Source: Phycisphaerae bacterium (lineage in GTDB: Bacteria > Planctomycetota > Phycisphaerae > UBA1845). Taken from it: a stretch of 64,000 nt of DNA. Each line of letters opens with the position of its first letter. Within the stretch, counting starts at the first letter, position 1. The notes below the pieces were generated by a model that had not been told where the DNA came from, ran no database searches, and was given only the letters and a program-made list of their open reading frames with translations. The position numbers and the translations under genes are program-made. The stretch lies in assembly GCA_013360585.1 (NCBI GenBank), contig JABWBH010000013.1, positions 62,001 to 126,000 on the forward strand, in the 5' to 3' direction. Shown here one piece after another: positions 8,943-16,543 of the stretch.

Positions 8943-9533
8943 ATGAGCCAGTGTGTCGAGTGCGGCGCCGTCCTGAGTGTTCCGATCTGCTGCGATCATT
9001 GCGGGGCGATCTTCGATCCCCAGCCCGGAACGGATCATTTTTCGCTGCTGGGCTTTTCGCGCGCCTACGCGCTGGATGAGGAACGCCTTGCGCAGAATTT
9101 CAGACGGCTGACGGCGAAAGTTCACCCGGATCGTCACGCGCAACGCTCGGAAGAGGTGCAGGCTCGTGCGACGCGCCTGACGGCGGATCTCAATCGTGCT
9201 TACGCAGTCCTTTCCGACGGCGTGCGGCGGGCGGATTACCTGCTTGAGCTGACCGGCGGACCGACGGCTGCGGAAGAGCGCGGCGTTCCCGGCGATCTCC
9301 TTGCGGAAGTGATGGAGGTCCGAGAGGCGCTGGAGCAGGCGCGCGGCGTGGGGGATCGACGGACGATCGAGCGGCTGCGGCAGGTGAACGAGTCGAAGCG
9401 GCGTCAGACACTGGATGAGATCGCGGCGCTGGCGTCAGGCATTGAGACGGCGTCGGTGAGACAGCGGCGACGGTTGCGCCTGCTGCTGAACGCGTTGCGG
9501 TATTTTGAGAACCTGACGACGGAGCTGGTGTAA
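8943..9533 (+). CDS. hscB: ISC co-chaperone HscB with N-terminal zinc-finger-like domain
   Basis: A 196-residue J-domain co-chaperone that brings IscU to HscA and stimulates its ATPase. The J-domain HPD motif is at 61-63 (KVHPDRH), preceded by DHFSLLGFSRAYALDEERL, the HscB/Hsc20-specific start. The C-terminal three-helix domain ends in LLNALRYFENL, typical of the IscU-binding region. Unusually, the first 20 residues carry two CxxC pairs (Cys4/Cys7 and Cys17/Cys20, with an adjacent Cys16), a metal-binding knuckle known from animal Hsc20 but absent from E. coli HscB. The gene lies between iscA and hscA. Confidence 0.94.
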   Translation: MSQCVECGAVLSVPICCDHCGAIFDPQPGTDHFSLLGFSRAYALDEERLAQNFRRLTAKVHPDRHAQRSEEVQARATRLTADLNRAYAVLSDGVRRADYLLELTGGPTAAEERGVPGDLLAEVMEVREALEQARGVGDRRTIERLRQVNESKRRQTLDEIAALASGIETASVRQRRRLRLLLNALRYFENLTTELV

Positions 9534-9809
9534 GATCGAAGGTCCGGGATTCGGGATCTGAGGATCAGGATTCCGGATATGCGTGATTAAGCGGCGAGTC
9601 GGGGCGGAGTGGCGAGAGCGGCGGGACGGCGGGGGTCCGCTTCTTGCAGGGCGGACCGGAGATTCGCGTCGTGGGGGGCGGACCGGAGGTTCGCGGTCCG
9701 AGACCCCATGTCGGCGATCTGATGTCGGTGATCCGGGTTGAAACAAGGGACCTGCAACGCAGGACACCGAGGCTTTCAGTCTGCTTCTTATCCGAGTGTT
9801 CTGAGTGCG
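9534..9809. other. hscB-hscA intergenic region with a short direct repeat
   Basis: No gene is supported in these 276 bp, an unusually long gap within the operon. A 20-bp direct repeat with one mismatch (GGGCGGACCGGAGATTCGCG) occurs at 9649-9668 and 9676-9695. No convincing terminator or internal promoter was seen. Confidence 0.5.
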
Positions 9810-11633
9810 ATGAAACGGGACGGAGACATCATCGTCGGGGTCGATCTGGGGACGACGAACTCCCTTGTGGCGTTCGCGGACGCCGCCGGACCGCGCCTGA
9901 TCGCGGGCGAGGGTGGAGAGGACGACGTGATCGTGCCGTCGTTCGTCAGATTTGAAGCGGACGGGCGAACGATCGTGGGAAAGGGGGCTCGCGATCATGC
10001 GGTCGAGCATCCGCTTGAGACGGTGTACTCGATCAAGCGTCTGATGGGGCGCGGGACGGCTGATCTGGCGGAAGAGGTGCGTCGGCTTCCTTACCGGGTG
10101 GAGAAGCTTTCGGGTGCCGAGGGGCGCGACGTTGCGGCGGTTGCGGCGGGCGGGCGGATGTGGACGCCGCCGCAGGTCAGCGCGCTGATCCTGGCGGAGT
10201 TGAAACGGCGGGCGGAGGCGCATTTCGGGTGTGACGTGACGAAGGCGGTCATCACGGTTCCCGCGCATTTCGACGACGCCCAGCGGCAGGCGACGCGGGA
10301 CGCGGGGGTGATCGCCGGGCTGGAGGTCGTGCGGATCGTGAACGAGCCGACGGCGGCGGCGCTCGCTTACGGACTGGATCGATCGGCGTCGGCGACGATC
10401 GCGGTGTATGACTTCGGCGGGGGCACGTTTGACATCTCGTTGCTGCGCGTTGAAGGCGGTGTGTTCGAGGTGCTCGCGGTGGACGGCGACACGCACCTGG
10501 GCGGGGACGACCTGGATCGGACGCTGATCGATCTTTTCAGCCGTGAAATCCGGGAACAATCAGGGCATGACATCGACTCTCCGGTGATCCGGCAGCAGCT
10601 TCGCTCGCTGGCGGAAGCGGTCAAAGTGCGCCTCAGTGAGGAGGACCGGACGAGCGTGGAGATCGCGGTGGGGGGGGCGTTCACGTACCGACGCCAAGTG
10701 ACGAAGGCCGAGCTGGAGGCGCTGATCGCGCCTTTCGTGGACCGGACGCTGGAGGCCTGTCGGCGGGCGTTGAAGGCGGCGAAGCGTTCGGCGTCGGAGG
10801 TGGCGGAAGTCGTGCTGGTGGGCGGATCGACTCGGGTTCCGCTGGTGCGGCGGGCGGTGGGCGAATTGTTCGGGCGCCGGCCTTACACGGCGCTGAACCC
10901 TGAGCACGTCGTGGCGCTGGGGGCGGCGGTGCAGGCGTCGATTCTGGCGGGGCGTCGTCAGGATCTGCTGCTGCTGGATGTGACGCCGCTGTCGCTGGGC
11001 ATTGAGACGCTGGGGGGCGCGGTGGGCAAGCTGATCGGGGCGAACACGCGCGTGCCGTGTAAGGCCGTGGAGACGTTCACGACGTTCCAGGACGGTCAGA
11101 CGGCGGTGAAGATCAACGTGCTTCAGGGAGAGCGGGAGCTGGCGGCGGACTGCCGGTCGCTGGGGATGTTCGAGCTTCGGGGGATACCGCCGATGCCGGC
11201 GGGGATTCCGAAGGTGGAGGTGACGTTTCTGATCGACGCCAACGGGATTCTGAACGTGTCGGCGCGGGAGGTTCGCAGCGGGGCGGAGGCGAGCATCCAG
11301 ATCGTTCCCTCGCACGGGTTGACGCGCGAGGAAGTTCGGCGGATGCAGCACGAGGCGATCGAGCATGCGCGGGAGGACATGTCGGCGCATCATCTGATCG
11401 ACGTTCGGGCGACCGTGGAGTTTGACCTGAACAAGGCGGAGCGGATGATCCGGGAGCACGGGGTGTTGTTGGCGCCGGCGGATCGGGCGTCGCTTTCAGA
11501 AGCGGCGGCGGCGCTTCGGGCGCTGGCGCGGGAGTCAAGCGATGCGAGGCTCATCAATGAACATCGGGAGGCGTTCAACCGGAGGCTGATTCCGCTGGCG
11601 GAGAAGGCGTTGACGGCGGCGCTGAAGACCTGA
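9810..11633 (+). CDS. hscA: Hsp70-type chaperone HscA of the ISC system
   Basis: A 607-residue specialised Hsp70, the length of HscA (about 616) rather than DnaK (about 640). The nucleotide-binding domain shows IIVGVDLGTTNSLVA, VYDFGGGTFDISLLRVEGG and VVLVGGSTRVPLVRRAVG. The substrate domain begins after DVTPLSLGIETLGG and lacks the long charged C-terminal tail of DnaK. It uses ATP to release clusters from IscU via the LPPVK motif. ATG 9810 gives the normal N-terminus; an in-frame ATG at 9738 would add 24 unconserved residues. The family call is firm because hscB precedes it and fdx follows. Confidence 0.94.
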   Translation: MKRDGDIIVGVDLGTTNSLVAFADAAGPRLIAGEGGEDDVIVPSFVRFEADGRTIVGKGARDHAVEHPLETVYSIKRLMGRGTADLAEEVRRLPYRVEKLSGAEGRDVAAVAAGGRMWTPPQVSALILAELKRRAEAHFGCDVTKAVITVPAHFDDAQRQATRDAGVIAGLEVVRIVNEPTAAALAYGLDRSASATIAVYDFGGGTFDISLLRVEGGVFEVLAVDGDTHLGGDDLDRTLIDLFSREIREQSGHDIDSPVIRQQLRSLAEAVKVRLSEEDRTSVEIAVGGAFTYRRQVTKAELEALIAPFVDRTLEACRRALKAAKRSASEVAEVVLVGGSTRVPLVRRAVGELFGRRPYTALNPEHVVALGAAVQASILAGRRQDLLLLDVTPLSLGIETLGGAVGKLIGANTRVPCKAVETFTTFQDGQTAVKINVLQGERELAADCRSLGMFELRGIPPMPAGIPKVEVTFLIDANGILNVSAREVRSGAEASIQIVPSHGLTREEVRRMQHEAIEHAREDMSAHHLIDVRATVEFDLNKAERMIREHGVLLAPADRASLSEAAAALRALARESSDARLINEHREAFNRRLIPLAEKALTAALKT

Positions 11634-11772
11634 CGGTGAATTGCGAGTTGCAAATACCGAATTACGAAGCGTCGTTGCGTGAGTTTCCGTCTTTCGCGTT
11701 TGTCCTTCGACCTCGATGACGGGCGGGTGTGAGACGGTTCTGGCGCAGCGACTGGTATCTGGAGCATGAGAC

Positions 11773-12180
11773 ATGGGCGGCGTGAATCCTTACATCAAGG
11801 AACCCGAGGTTCGACTGCCGACGAGGAAGTACAAGATCACCTTCCTGCCGATGAACGTGGTCGTCGAGGTCGATCCGGCGAAGATTCCGTATGAGCATAA
11901 CGGACTGCCCGGGAGCATTCTGGACATCGCTCTGGGCAGCGGGATCGAAATCGATCATGCCTGCGGCGGCGTCTGTGCGTGTTCGACGTGTCACTGCATC
12001 GTGCGCGAGGGGCTGGAATCCACGAACGAGGCGCAGGACGCGGAGCTGGATCAGCTTGACAATGCTCCGGGATTGAAGCCGAACAGCCGGCTGTCGTGTC
12101 AGACCGTTCCGGACGGAAGCGTGGACGTGATCGTGGAGATCCCGGAGTGGAACCGGAACCTTGTTTCCGAGGGGCATTGA
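11773..12180 (+). CDS. fdx: ISC-type [2Fe-2S] ferredoxin
   Basis: A 135-residue adrenodoxin-type ferredoxin. The cluster ligands are Cys64, Cys70 and Cys73 (ACGGVCACSTCHC) and Cys109 (SRLSCQT), with the CX5CX2C spacing and the 36-residue gap to the last Cys of E. coli Fdx. Two further cysteines (68 and 75) sit inside the loop. The protein has about 22 extra N-terminal residues compared with E. coli Fdx. It supplies electrons for cluster assembly on IscU. It lies between hscA and iscX. Confidence 0.94.
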   Translation: MGGVNPYIKEPEVRLPTRKYKITFLPMNVVVEVDPAKIPYEHNGLPGSILDIALGSGIEIDHACGGVCACSTCHCIVREGLESTNEAQDAELDQLDNAPGLKPNSRLSCQTVPDGSVDVIVEIPEWNRNLVSEGH

Positions 12181-12220
12181 CGGCGCGTGTCCGCCGCGTC
12201 CGCCCCAGGGGAGCAACGTC

Positions 12221-12445
12221 ATGGCGCGAGGGCTGAAGTGGACGGATTCGGAGGATCTGGCGCTGGCGCTTCACGAGCGCTTTCCCGACGTGGATCCGCT
12301 GACGGTGCGTTTCACCGACCTGCATCAGTGGGTGCTTGAGATCGAGGGGTTCGCCGACGACCCGAAGGCGTCGAACGAGGCGAAACTTGAGGCGGTCCAG
12401 ATGGCGTGGCTGGAGGAGTACCGGGATGCGCGCGGCGAGCATTGA
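12221..12445 (+). CDS. iscX: IscX, small ISC accessory protein
   Basis: A 74-residue acidic protein with the IscX signature: LKWTDSEDLALAL, then DPLTVRFTDLHQWV and a C-terminal helix containing DDPKASNEAKLEA. IscX (YfhJ) binds IscS and iron and tunes the rate of cluster assembly. AGGGGAGCAACGTC directly before the ATG at 12221 is a good ribosome binding site. It is the last gene of the ISC operon, as in Proteobacteria, which strengthens both the assignment and the case for acquisition of the operon as a block. Confidence 0.93.
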   Translation: MARGLKWTDSEDLALALHERFPDVDPLTVRFTDLHQWVLEIEGFADDPKASNEAKLEAVQMAWLEEYRDARGEH

Positions 12446-12501
12446 GGGATCGCGGCGCGGCGGTCGTTGTGGAAGGGTCGTCGAGGTCGGAGTGTCCGGC
12501 G

Positions 12502-13305
12502 ATGGCGCAACAGGGTGAGGAGTCGATCCCGCCTCCCGGCTGCGCCGAAGCGGATCCGCCCGGAGGGTGGGCTCCGTGTCCTTACCTTCCGGATCGGGCG
12601 TCCCGCCTGGTTGGGCAGCAGCTTGCCCCGGAGCTGACGCTGCTGCCTTCGGCGTACGATCGACTGCTGAGCCTGAATCATCGACGGTCGGGGCGGCTGA
12701 TCTACCGTCCGCAATGCCCCGGGTGTCAGGCGTGCCGGTCGCTGCGCGTGCCGACGGCGACGTTTCTGCCGAGCCGGTCGCAGCGGCGGGTGTTGCGTCG
12801 AAACACGGACGTGAAGGTCGAAATCCGTCCACCGCGTCCGACGCGGGAGTCGTACACGCTGTATGAGCGATATCTTGCGCATCAGCACGACGGTCGGATG
12901 AGCGACGGACCGGAGGCGTTCGTCGCGTTTCTTTATGATTCGCCGACGGACACGGTCGAGATACAGTATCGGGTGGGATCGGATCTCGTGGCGGTCAGCC
13001 TTGCGGACCGCATACCGTCCGGATTGAGCAGCGTCTACGTTTTCTTCGATCCGCGGCATGCCCGGCGTAGTCCCGGGACGTTCACGGCGCTGTGGGAAAT
13101 CGAGCATTGCCGACAGGCGGGGCTGGCGTATTACTACCTCGGGTACTATGTCGCCGGGTCTGCGAAGATGACGTACAAAGCGGCGTTCCGTCCGTGCGAA
13201 ATTCTCGATGCGGAGGGAGCGTGGAGGTCTTTTGACGCCGCCGTGGCGCCGCTCGCCGGGTTGCGACCGGCCGCGCCCTCTCAGGACCAACCTTCGCGCG
13301 CATGA
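12502..13305 (+). CDS. bpt: Aspartate/glutamate leucyltransferase (N-degron pathway, Bpt)
   Basis: A 267-residue protein of the arginyl/leucyl-tRNA-protein transferase family. The N-terminal Cys-rich part contains CPYLP and RPQCPGCQACRSLRVP, the conserved Bpt motif. The GNAT-fold C-terminal half has SSVYVFFDP and AYYYLGYYVAGSAKMTYK, near-invariant in the family. Bpt adds Leu to proteins starting with Asp or Glu, marking them for ClpS/ClpAP. The gene follows iscX and its stop overlaps the next start (ATGA), so it may belong to the same transcript. No clpS or clpA is in the window. Confidence 0.9.
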   Translation: MAQQGEESIPPPGCAEADPPGGWAPCPYLPDRASRLVGQQLAPELTLLPSAYDRLLSLNHRRSGRLIYRPQCPGCQACRSLRVPTATFLPSRSQRRVLRRNTDVKVEIRPPRPTRESYTLYERYLAHQHDGRMSDGPEAFVAFLYDSPTDTVEIQYRVGSDLVAVSLADRIPSGLSSVYVFFDPRHARRSPGTFTALWEIEHCRQAGLAYYYLGYYVAGSAKMTYKAAFRPCEILDAEGAWRSFDAAVAPLAGLRPAAPSQDQPSRA

Positions 13306-15392
13306 CTCACGATGATCTACGATCGGACGCCGAACGATCGCGGCTGATGTCGTGGGCGTCCGGTTATTCCGGTCGTATGATCCTTATCGTCGCAGGGATC
13401 CTCGCGGCGACGGCGGCGGGGTTTCCCGGCGCGTTCCTTTCCCTGATGGAGCACCTGCCGGCGGCGCTGGGGGTCGTCGGTGCTGCGGGGTTGTTCGGCG
13501 TTTGCCTGATTCCGCGAAGGATGCGGGCGCGGATCGAGATGCCGTGGGTTCTGCTTCCGGCGTTGGGGCTGGGAATCGGAAGCGTCTGTCTGCTGACGCT
13601 GGGTCTGGGGGCGGCGGGGTGGCTGCATCGGGCGTTGTGGGCGGCGCTGCTTGCGGGGATGGCGCTGGCGGGGGCGATCGCGCTTCATCGGACGCTGAGG
13701 GATCGCGAGGTCGCGCCTGGAAAGGGCGGAGCGCCTCCCCGGAACGAGCGAAATGACCGAAGTCCGTGGGTGTGGCTGCTTGTAGCGCCTTCCGCGATTG
13801 TCGCGATTGTGGCGGCGGCGCACGCGCCGGGTTTTCTGTGGAGCGAGGAGGGCTGGGGGTACGACGCGCTCGAGTATCACCTTCAGATGCCGAGGGAGTA
13901 CGCGGAGTCCGGGCGGATCGTGTATGCGCCGCATAACGTGTACGCGAACTTCCCGGCGAACGTGGAGATGCTCTACCTGCTCGGGTTCGTGCTCCGCGCT
14001 GACGTTTTAAGTGCCGCGGAGCTGGCACCTTATATACACCTTCTGCTTGCGGTGCTGACGGTCGGGGCGGCGTGGCTGGCGGGGCGGGAGTTCGGAAGCG
14101 GCGGAGGCGCGGGGTGTGGCGTGGTGACGGCGTCGGCGGGCTGGCTGGCGTACTTCTGCGGACTGGCGTACGTCGAGAACGGATTGCTTTTCTTCGGCTT
14201 TCTGGCGCTGGCGTGCCTGCTGCGGGCGCGGCGATGTGCGGAGGTGGGCGAGGCGGGGAACGAGGAGCGAGCGTTGGTGATCGGCGGCGGTGTGTTCGCG
14301 GGGCTGGCGTGCGGGTGCAAGTACCCCGGCGTGCCGATGATCCTGATTCCGCTGGCGACGCTGATCCTGCTGGCGCCGAATTCGTCGTGGAGGCTTCGCG
14401 TGCGGCGTTGCGCCTTGTACTTCGGCGTGGCGGGCGCGACGTTCTCGCCGTGGTTGATTAAGAACGCGGTCATGACCGGGAACCCGGTGTTCCCGCTGGC
14501 GAACGCGATCTTCGAGGCGTACCCGCCGGGTTGGACCGCGGACAGTCAGCGGCGCTGGGACACGGGTCATGCGCCGGCGCCGGAAGAGCGGGCTGTCCTG
14601 GCGAGGGGGGGGATGTTCGTGCGGCGCGTCCTGCTGGATTCCGACCAGCGGATCGGACCTGGAGCGTGGATCCTCGCCGGGCTGGGGCTTTGGCGCGGCT
14701 GGACGCGGCGGCGCGAGACAGGACGTATACATGCCCTGGCGCTGGGGCTGGTGTTGCTGATGCAGCTTGCGGTCTGGGGAGCGGCGACGCACTTGTATGC
14801 GCGGTTCGCGGTGGTGTTTTTGATTCCGCTGGCGGGGTTGGCGGCGGCGGCGGTTTCGGACGTGAAAGCGGGCAGGCCGGCGGGGTTCGGCGTCATCGCC
14901 TTGCTGGCGGGGTCGTGTCTTTTCAATGCGGTTTTTCTCTTTGATCTCGGGCGGCGTGAGTTCGCACCGGGGGGCGGCGGAGCGCGAGCGGCGTGGCTCG
15001 CGGAAGGGGCGGTACCGGGGTTCGAGTACGTCGGCCGCGTCAACGCGCTGCCCGACTCGGCGTCGGTGCTCCTCGTCGGCGAAGCACGCGGGATGTATTT
15101 CCGCCGCGCGGACTACGATGTCGTCTTCAACGAAAACAGGTTCGGACGCACCGTCCGCGAAACGAAGTCGGATTCAGAGGCGCTGAACGCACTGCGCCGC
15201 AAAGGGTGGACGCACGTTCTCGTGCATTGGCGGGAGATCACCCGTCTTCGCCGGAGCCGCTACGGTTTCGATCCGGACGTGACGCCCGAGCTTCTCGCGC
15301 GGCTGGTGCAGGCCGGTCTGGTTCACGTGGAGTCGTTCCGCCTGCCCGGCGATGACCGCCCGTATGTGGACCTTTACGAGCTGCCGAGGTGA
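13302..15392 (+). CDS. Large polytopic membrane protein, glycosyltransferase-39-like
   Basis: A 696-residue protein with many hydrophobic segments: about a dozen predicted transmembrane helices through roughly residue 530, then a soluble C-terminal domain of about 160 residues. Between the helices, GYDALEYHLQMPREYAESG and NPVFPLANAIF resemble the membrane-embedded GT-C/ArnT-PMT glycosyltransferases, in which an acidic first periplasmic loop is catalytic. The substrate cannot be told. Its ATG overlaps the bpt stop codon, indicating translational coupling. It ends before a strong hairpin terminator at 15406-15440. The glycosyltransferase call is tentative; membrane topology is clear. Confidence 0.6.
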   Translation: MTHDDLRSDAERSRLMSWASGYSGRMILIVAGILAATAAGFPGAFLSLMEHLPAALGVVGAAGLFGVCLIPRRMRARIEMPWVLLPALGLGIGSVCLLTLGLGAAGWLHRALWAALLAGMALAGAIALHRTLRDREVAPGKGGAPPRNERNDRSPWVWLLVAPSAIVAIVAAAHAPGFLWSEEGWGYDALEYHLQMPREYAESGRIVYAPHNVYANFPANVEMLYLLGFVLRADVLSAAELAPYIHLLLAVLTVGAAWLAGREFGSGGGAGCGVVTASAGWLAYFCGLAYVENGLLFFGFLALACLLRARRCAEVGEAGNEERALVIGGGVFAGLACGCKYPGVPMILIPLATLILLAPNSSWRLRVRRCALYFGVAGATFSPWLIKNAVMTGNPVFPLANAIFEAYPPGWTADSQRRWDTGHAPAPEERAVLARGGMFVRRVLLDSDQRIGPGAWILAGLGLWRGWTRRRETGRIHALALGLVLLMQLAVWGAATHLYARFAVVFLIPLAGLAAAAVSDVKAGRPAGFGVIALLAGSCLFNAVFLFDLGRREFAPGGGGARAAWLAEGAVPGFEYVGRVNALPDSASVLLVGEARGMYFRRADYDVVFNENRFGRTVRETKSDSEALNALRRKGWTHVLVHWREITRLRRSRYGFDPDVTPELLARLVQAGLVHVESFRLPGDDRPYVDLYELPR

Positions 15393-15405
15393 TCGGCGGC
15401 GCAAG

Positions 15406-15440
15406 ACAGAGGGCGCGGACGGACGGTCCGCGCCCTCTGT
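15406..15440. terminator. Bidirectional hairpin terminator
   Basis: A perfect 15-bp inverted repeat (ACAGAGGGCGCGGAC, five-base loop, then its complement) sits between two convergent genes, 13 bp after the plus-strand stop and 24 bp after the minus-strand stop. The T tract on either side is weak, but the stem is very stable. It probably ends both transcripts. Confidence 0.85.
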
Positions 15441-15464
15441 TGATTTCGATGTTCCGCGTCACCG

Positions 15465-16319
15465 TTACGGACACTGCGAGGCGACGGGGTCGCCGCATGA
15501 GCCGCCGCCGCTGGAGACGGTCACCGTCTGCTCGCCCGTGCGTCCCTGAAGGCGAAGCTTGGCGCGGTTGCCGCGGACGACGACGGGGATCGGATCCGTG
15601 CCGTAAACGCCGTCGTTGACTTCGAGGATCAGGACGTCGCCGTCACGGCTGGCGTCCGTCATCTTGACCACGACGCGCAACGAACCGTTTTCGTCGCACG
15701 ACGCGCGGACGTTGCGGACGCCCTCGCACGAATCCGAAGCCGTTTCGAACAAGGCGTTGACGGCGCAGATGTAGGTGAAGGGGATGCCGCCGAGGCTGCC
15801 TTCGCCGCTCCAGTTCATGCTGACCCGTCCGCTGCGGCCGTCATTGTTGTACTTGACAAAACCCGTCGAGACGCCGGGCAGCACGAAGGGCGACTCGATG
15901 CCGAACTGGCTGAGGTCGCCGGTGAAGTGGACCGCGTAGGTCTCTTCAGTCCGGAAGCGGCCCTCGATCGTGTTGCCGCCGCTGAGTTCCTCATTGTAAG
16001 CGCCGTGTGAGTCGCCGTCGAGGGCGACGGTGATGTCGCCGGTGCTCTGTCCGCCGATGATCAGCGGGTTGACGTGCTGGTACCAGGCGAGGATCGACGC
16101 GGTTTCGCCGGTTTCATCGACGGCGATGGCGAAGTGCGTGCTGACGATGTCCGCGGTGGTGACGCCGCCGAACTCCGGCGGAAACTCGACGGAGAAGAAG
16201 TTGGGTGAATTCGGATCATTGCGGGCGATCAGGACGCGCTGTTCCGCCTGGACGGCGATCGGCGCGGCCAGCGCTGCGATCGCGAGCATGACCGTTGAGA
16301 CACAAATCATACGCTGCAT
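15465..16319 (-). CDS. Secreted protein of unknown function
   Basis: A 284-residue protein with a clear signal peptide (MQRMICVSTVMLAIAALAAP, cleavage near AVQAEQ). The mature part is beta-rich with no recognised enzyme motif. The C-terminal 90 residues (CEGVRNVRASCDENGSLRV onward) resemble the Cys-containing beta-sandwich ends seen on other exported proteins in this window, for example the subtilase, which also has a CxDVRKLTARC element. This suggests a shared surface or sorting module. ATG 16319 is chosen for the signal peptide and AGGGAGAACTCTC upstream. It lies downstream of glutamine synthetase, separated by a terminator. Confidence 0.75.
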   Translation of the reverse strand: MQRMICVSTVMLAIAALAAPIAVQAEQRVLIARNDPNSPNFFSVEFPPEFGGVTTADIVSTHFAIAVDETGETASILAWYQHVNPLIIGGQSTGDITVALDGDSHGAYNEELSGGNTIEGRFRTEETYAVHFTGDLSQFGIESPFVLPGVSTGFVKYNNDGRSGRVSMNWSGEGSLGGIPFTYICAVNALFETASDSCEGVRNVRASCDENGSLRVVVKMTDASRDGDVLILEVNDGVYGTDPIPVVVRGNRAKLRLQGRTGEQTVTVSSGGGSCGDPVASQCP

Positions 16320-16483
16320 GAGAGTTCTCCCTAAGATTCCCGAGTGGATCCTGATCCAACATCCAACGCCGACGGCCCCCCAAGAAGGCGCGGGCATCCT
16401 ACCGACGAAGCAAGCCGCGCGGCAAGGCGATGGGAAACTTCTTACAAATGAATCACACGCTGCTTCAGAACCCGCTTGCAAAA

Positions 16484-16508
16484 CCCGGAAGGCACGCTTC
16501 CTTCCGGG
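16484..16508 (-). terminator. Terminator downstream of glutamine synthetase
   Basis: CCCGGAAGG, a seven-base loop and CCTTCCGGG form a perfect 9-bp stem 35 bp after the glutamine synthetase stop. On the minus strand it is followed by TTTT, so it reads as an intrinsic terminator. Confidence 0.7.
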
Positions 16509-16543
16509 CGCCGCTCGGTCCTGAGCCGGCGTTACTAGAATTT

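Noticed and set aside
9435-11459. Long Arg/His-rich minus-strand frames opposite hscA and hscB
   Set aside because: Low-complexity translations typical of antisense GC-rich codons, opposite well-defined chaperone genes.
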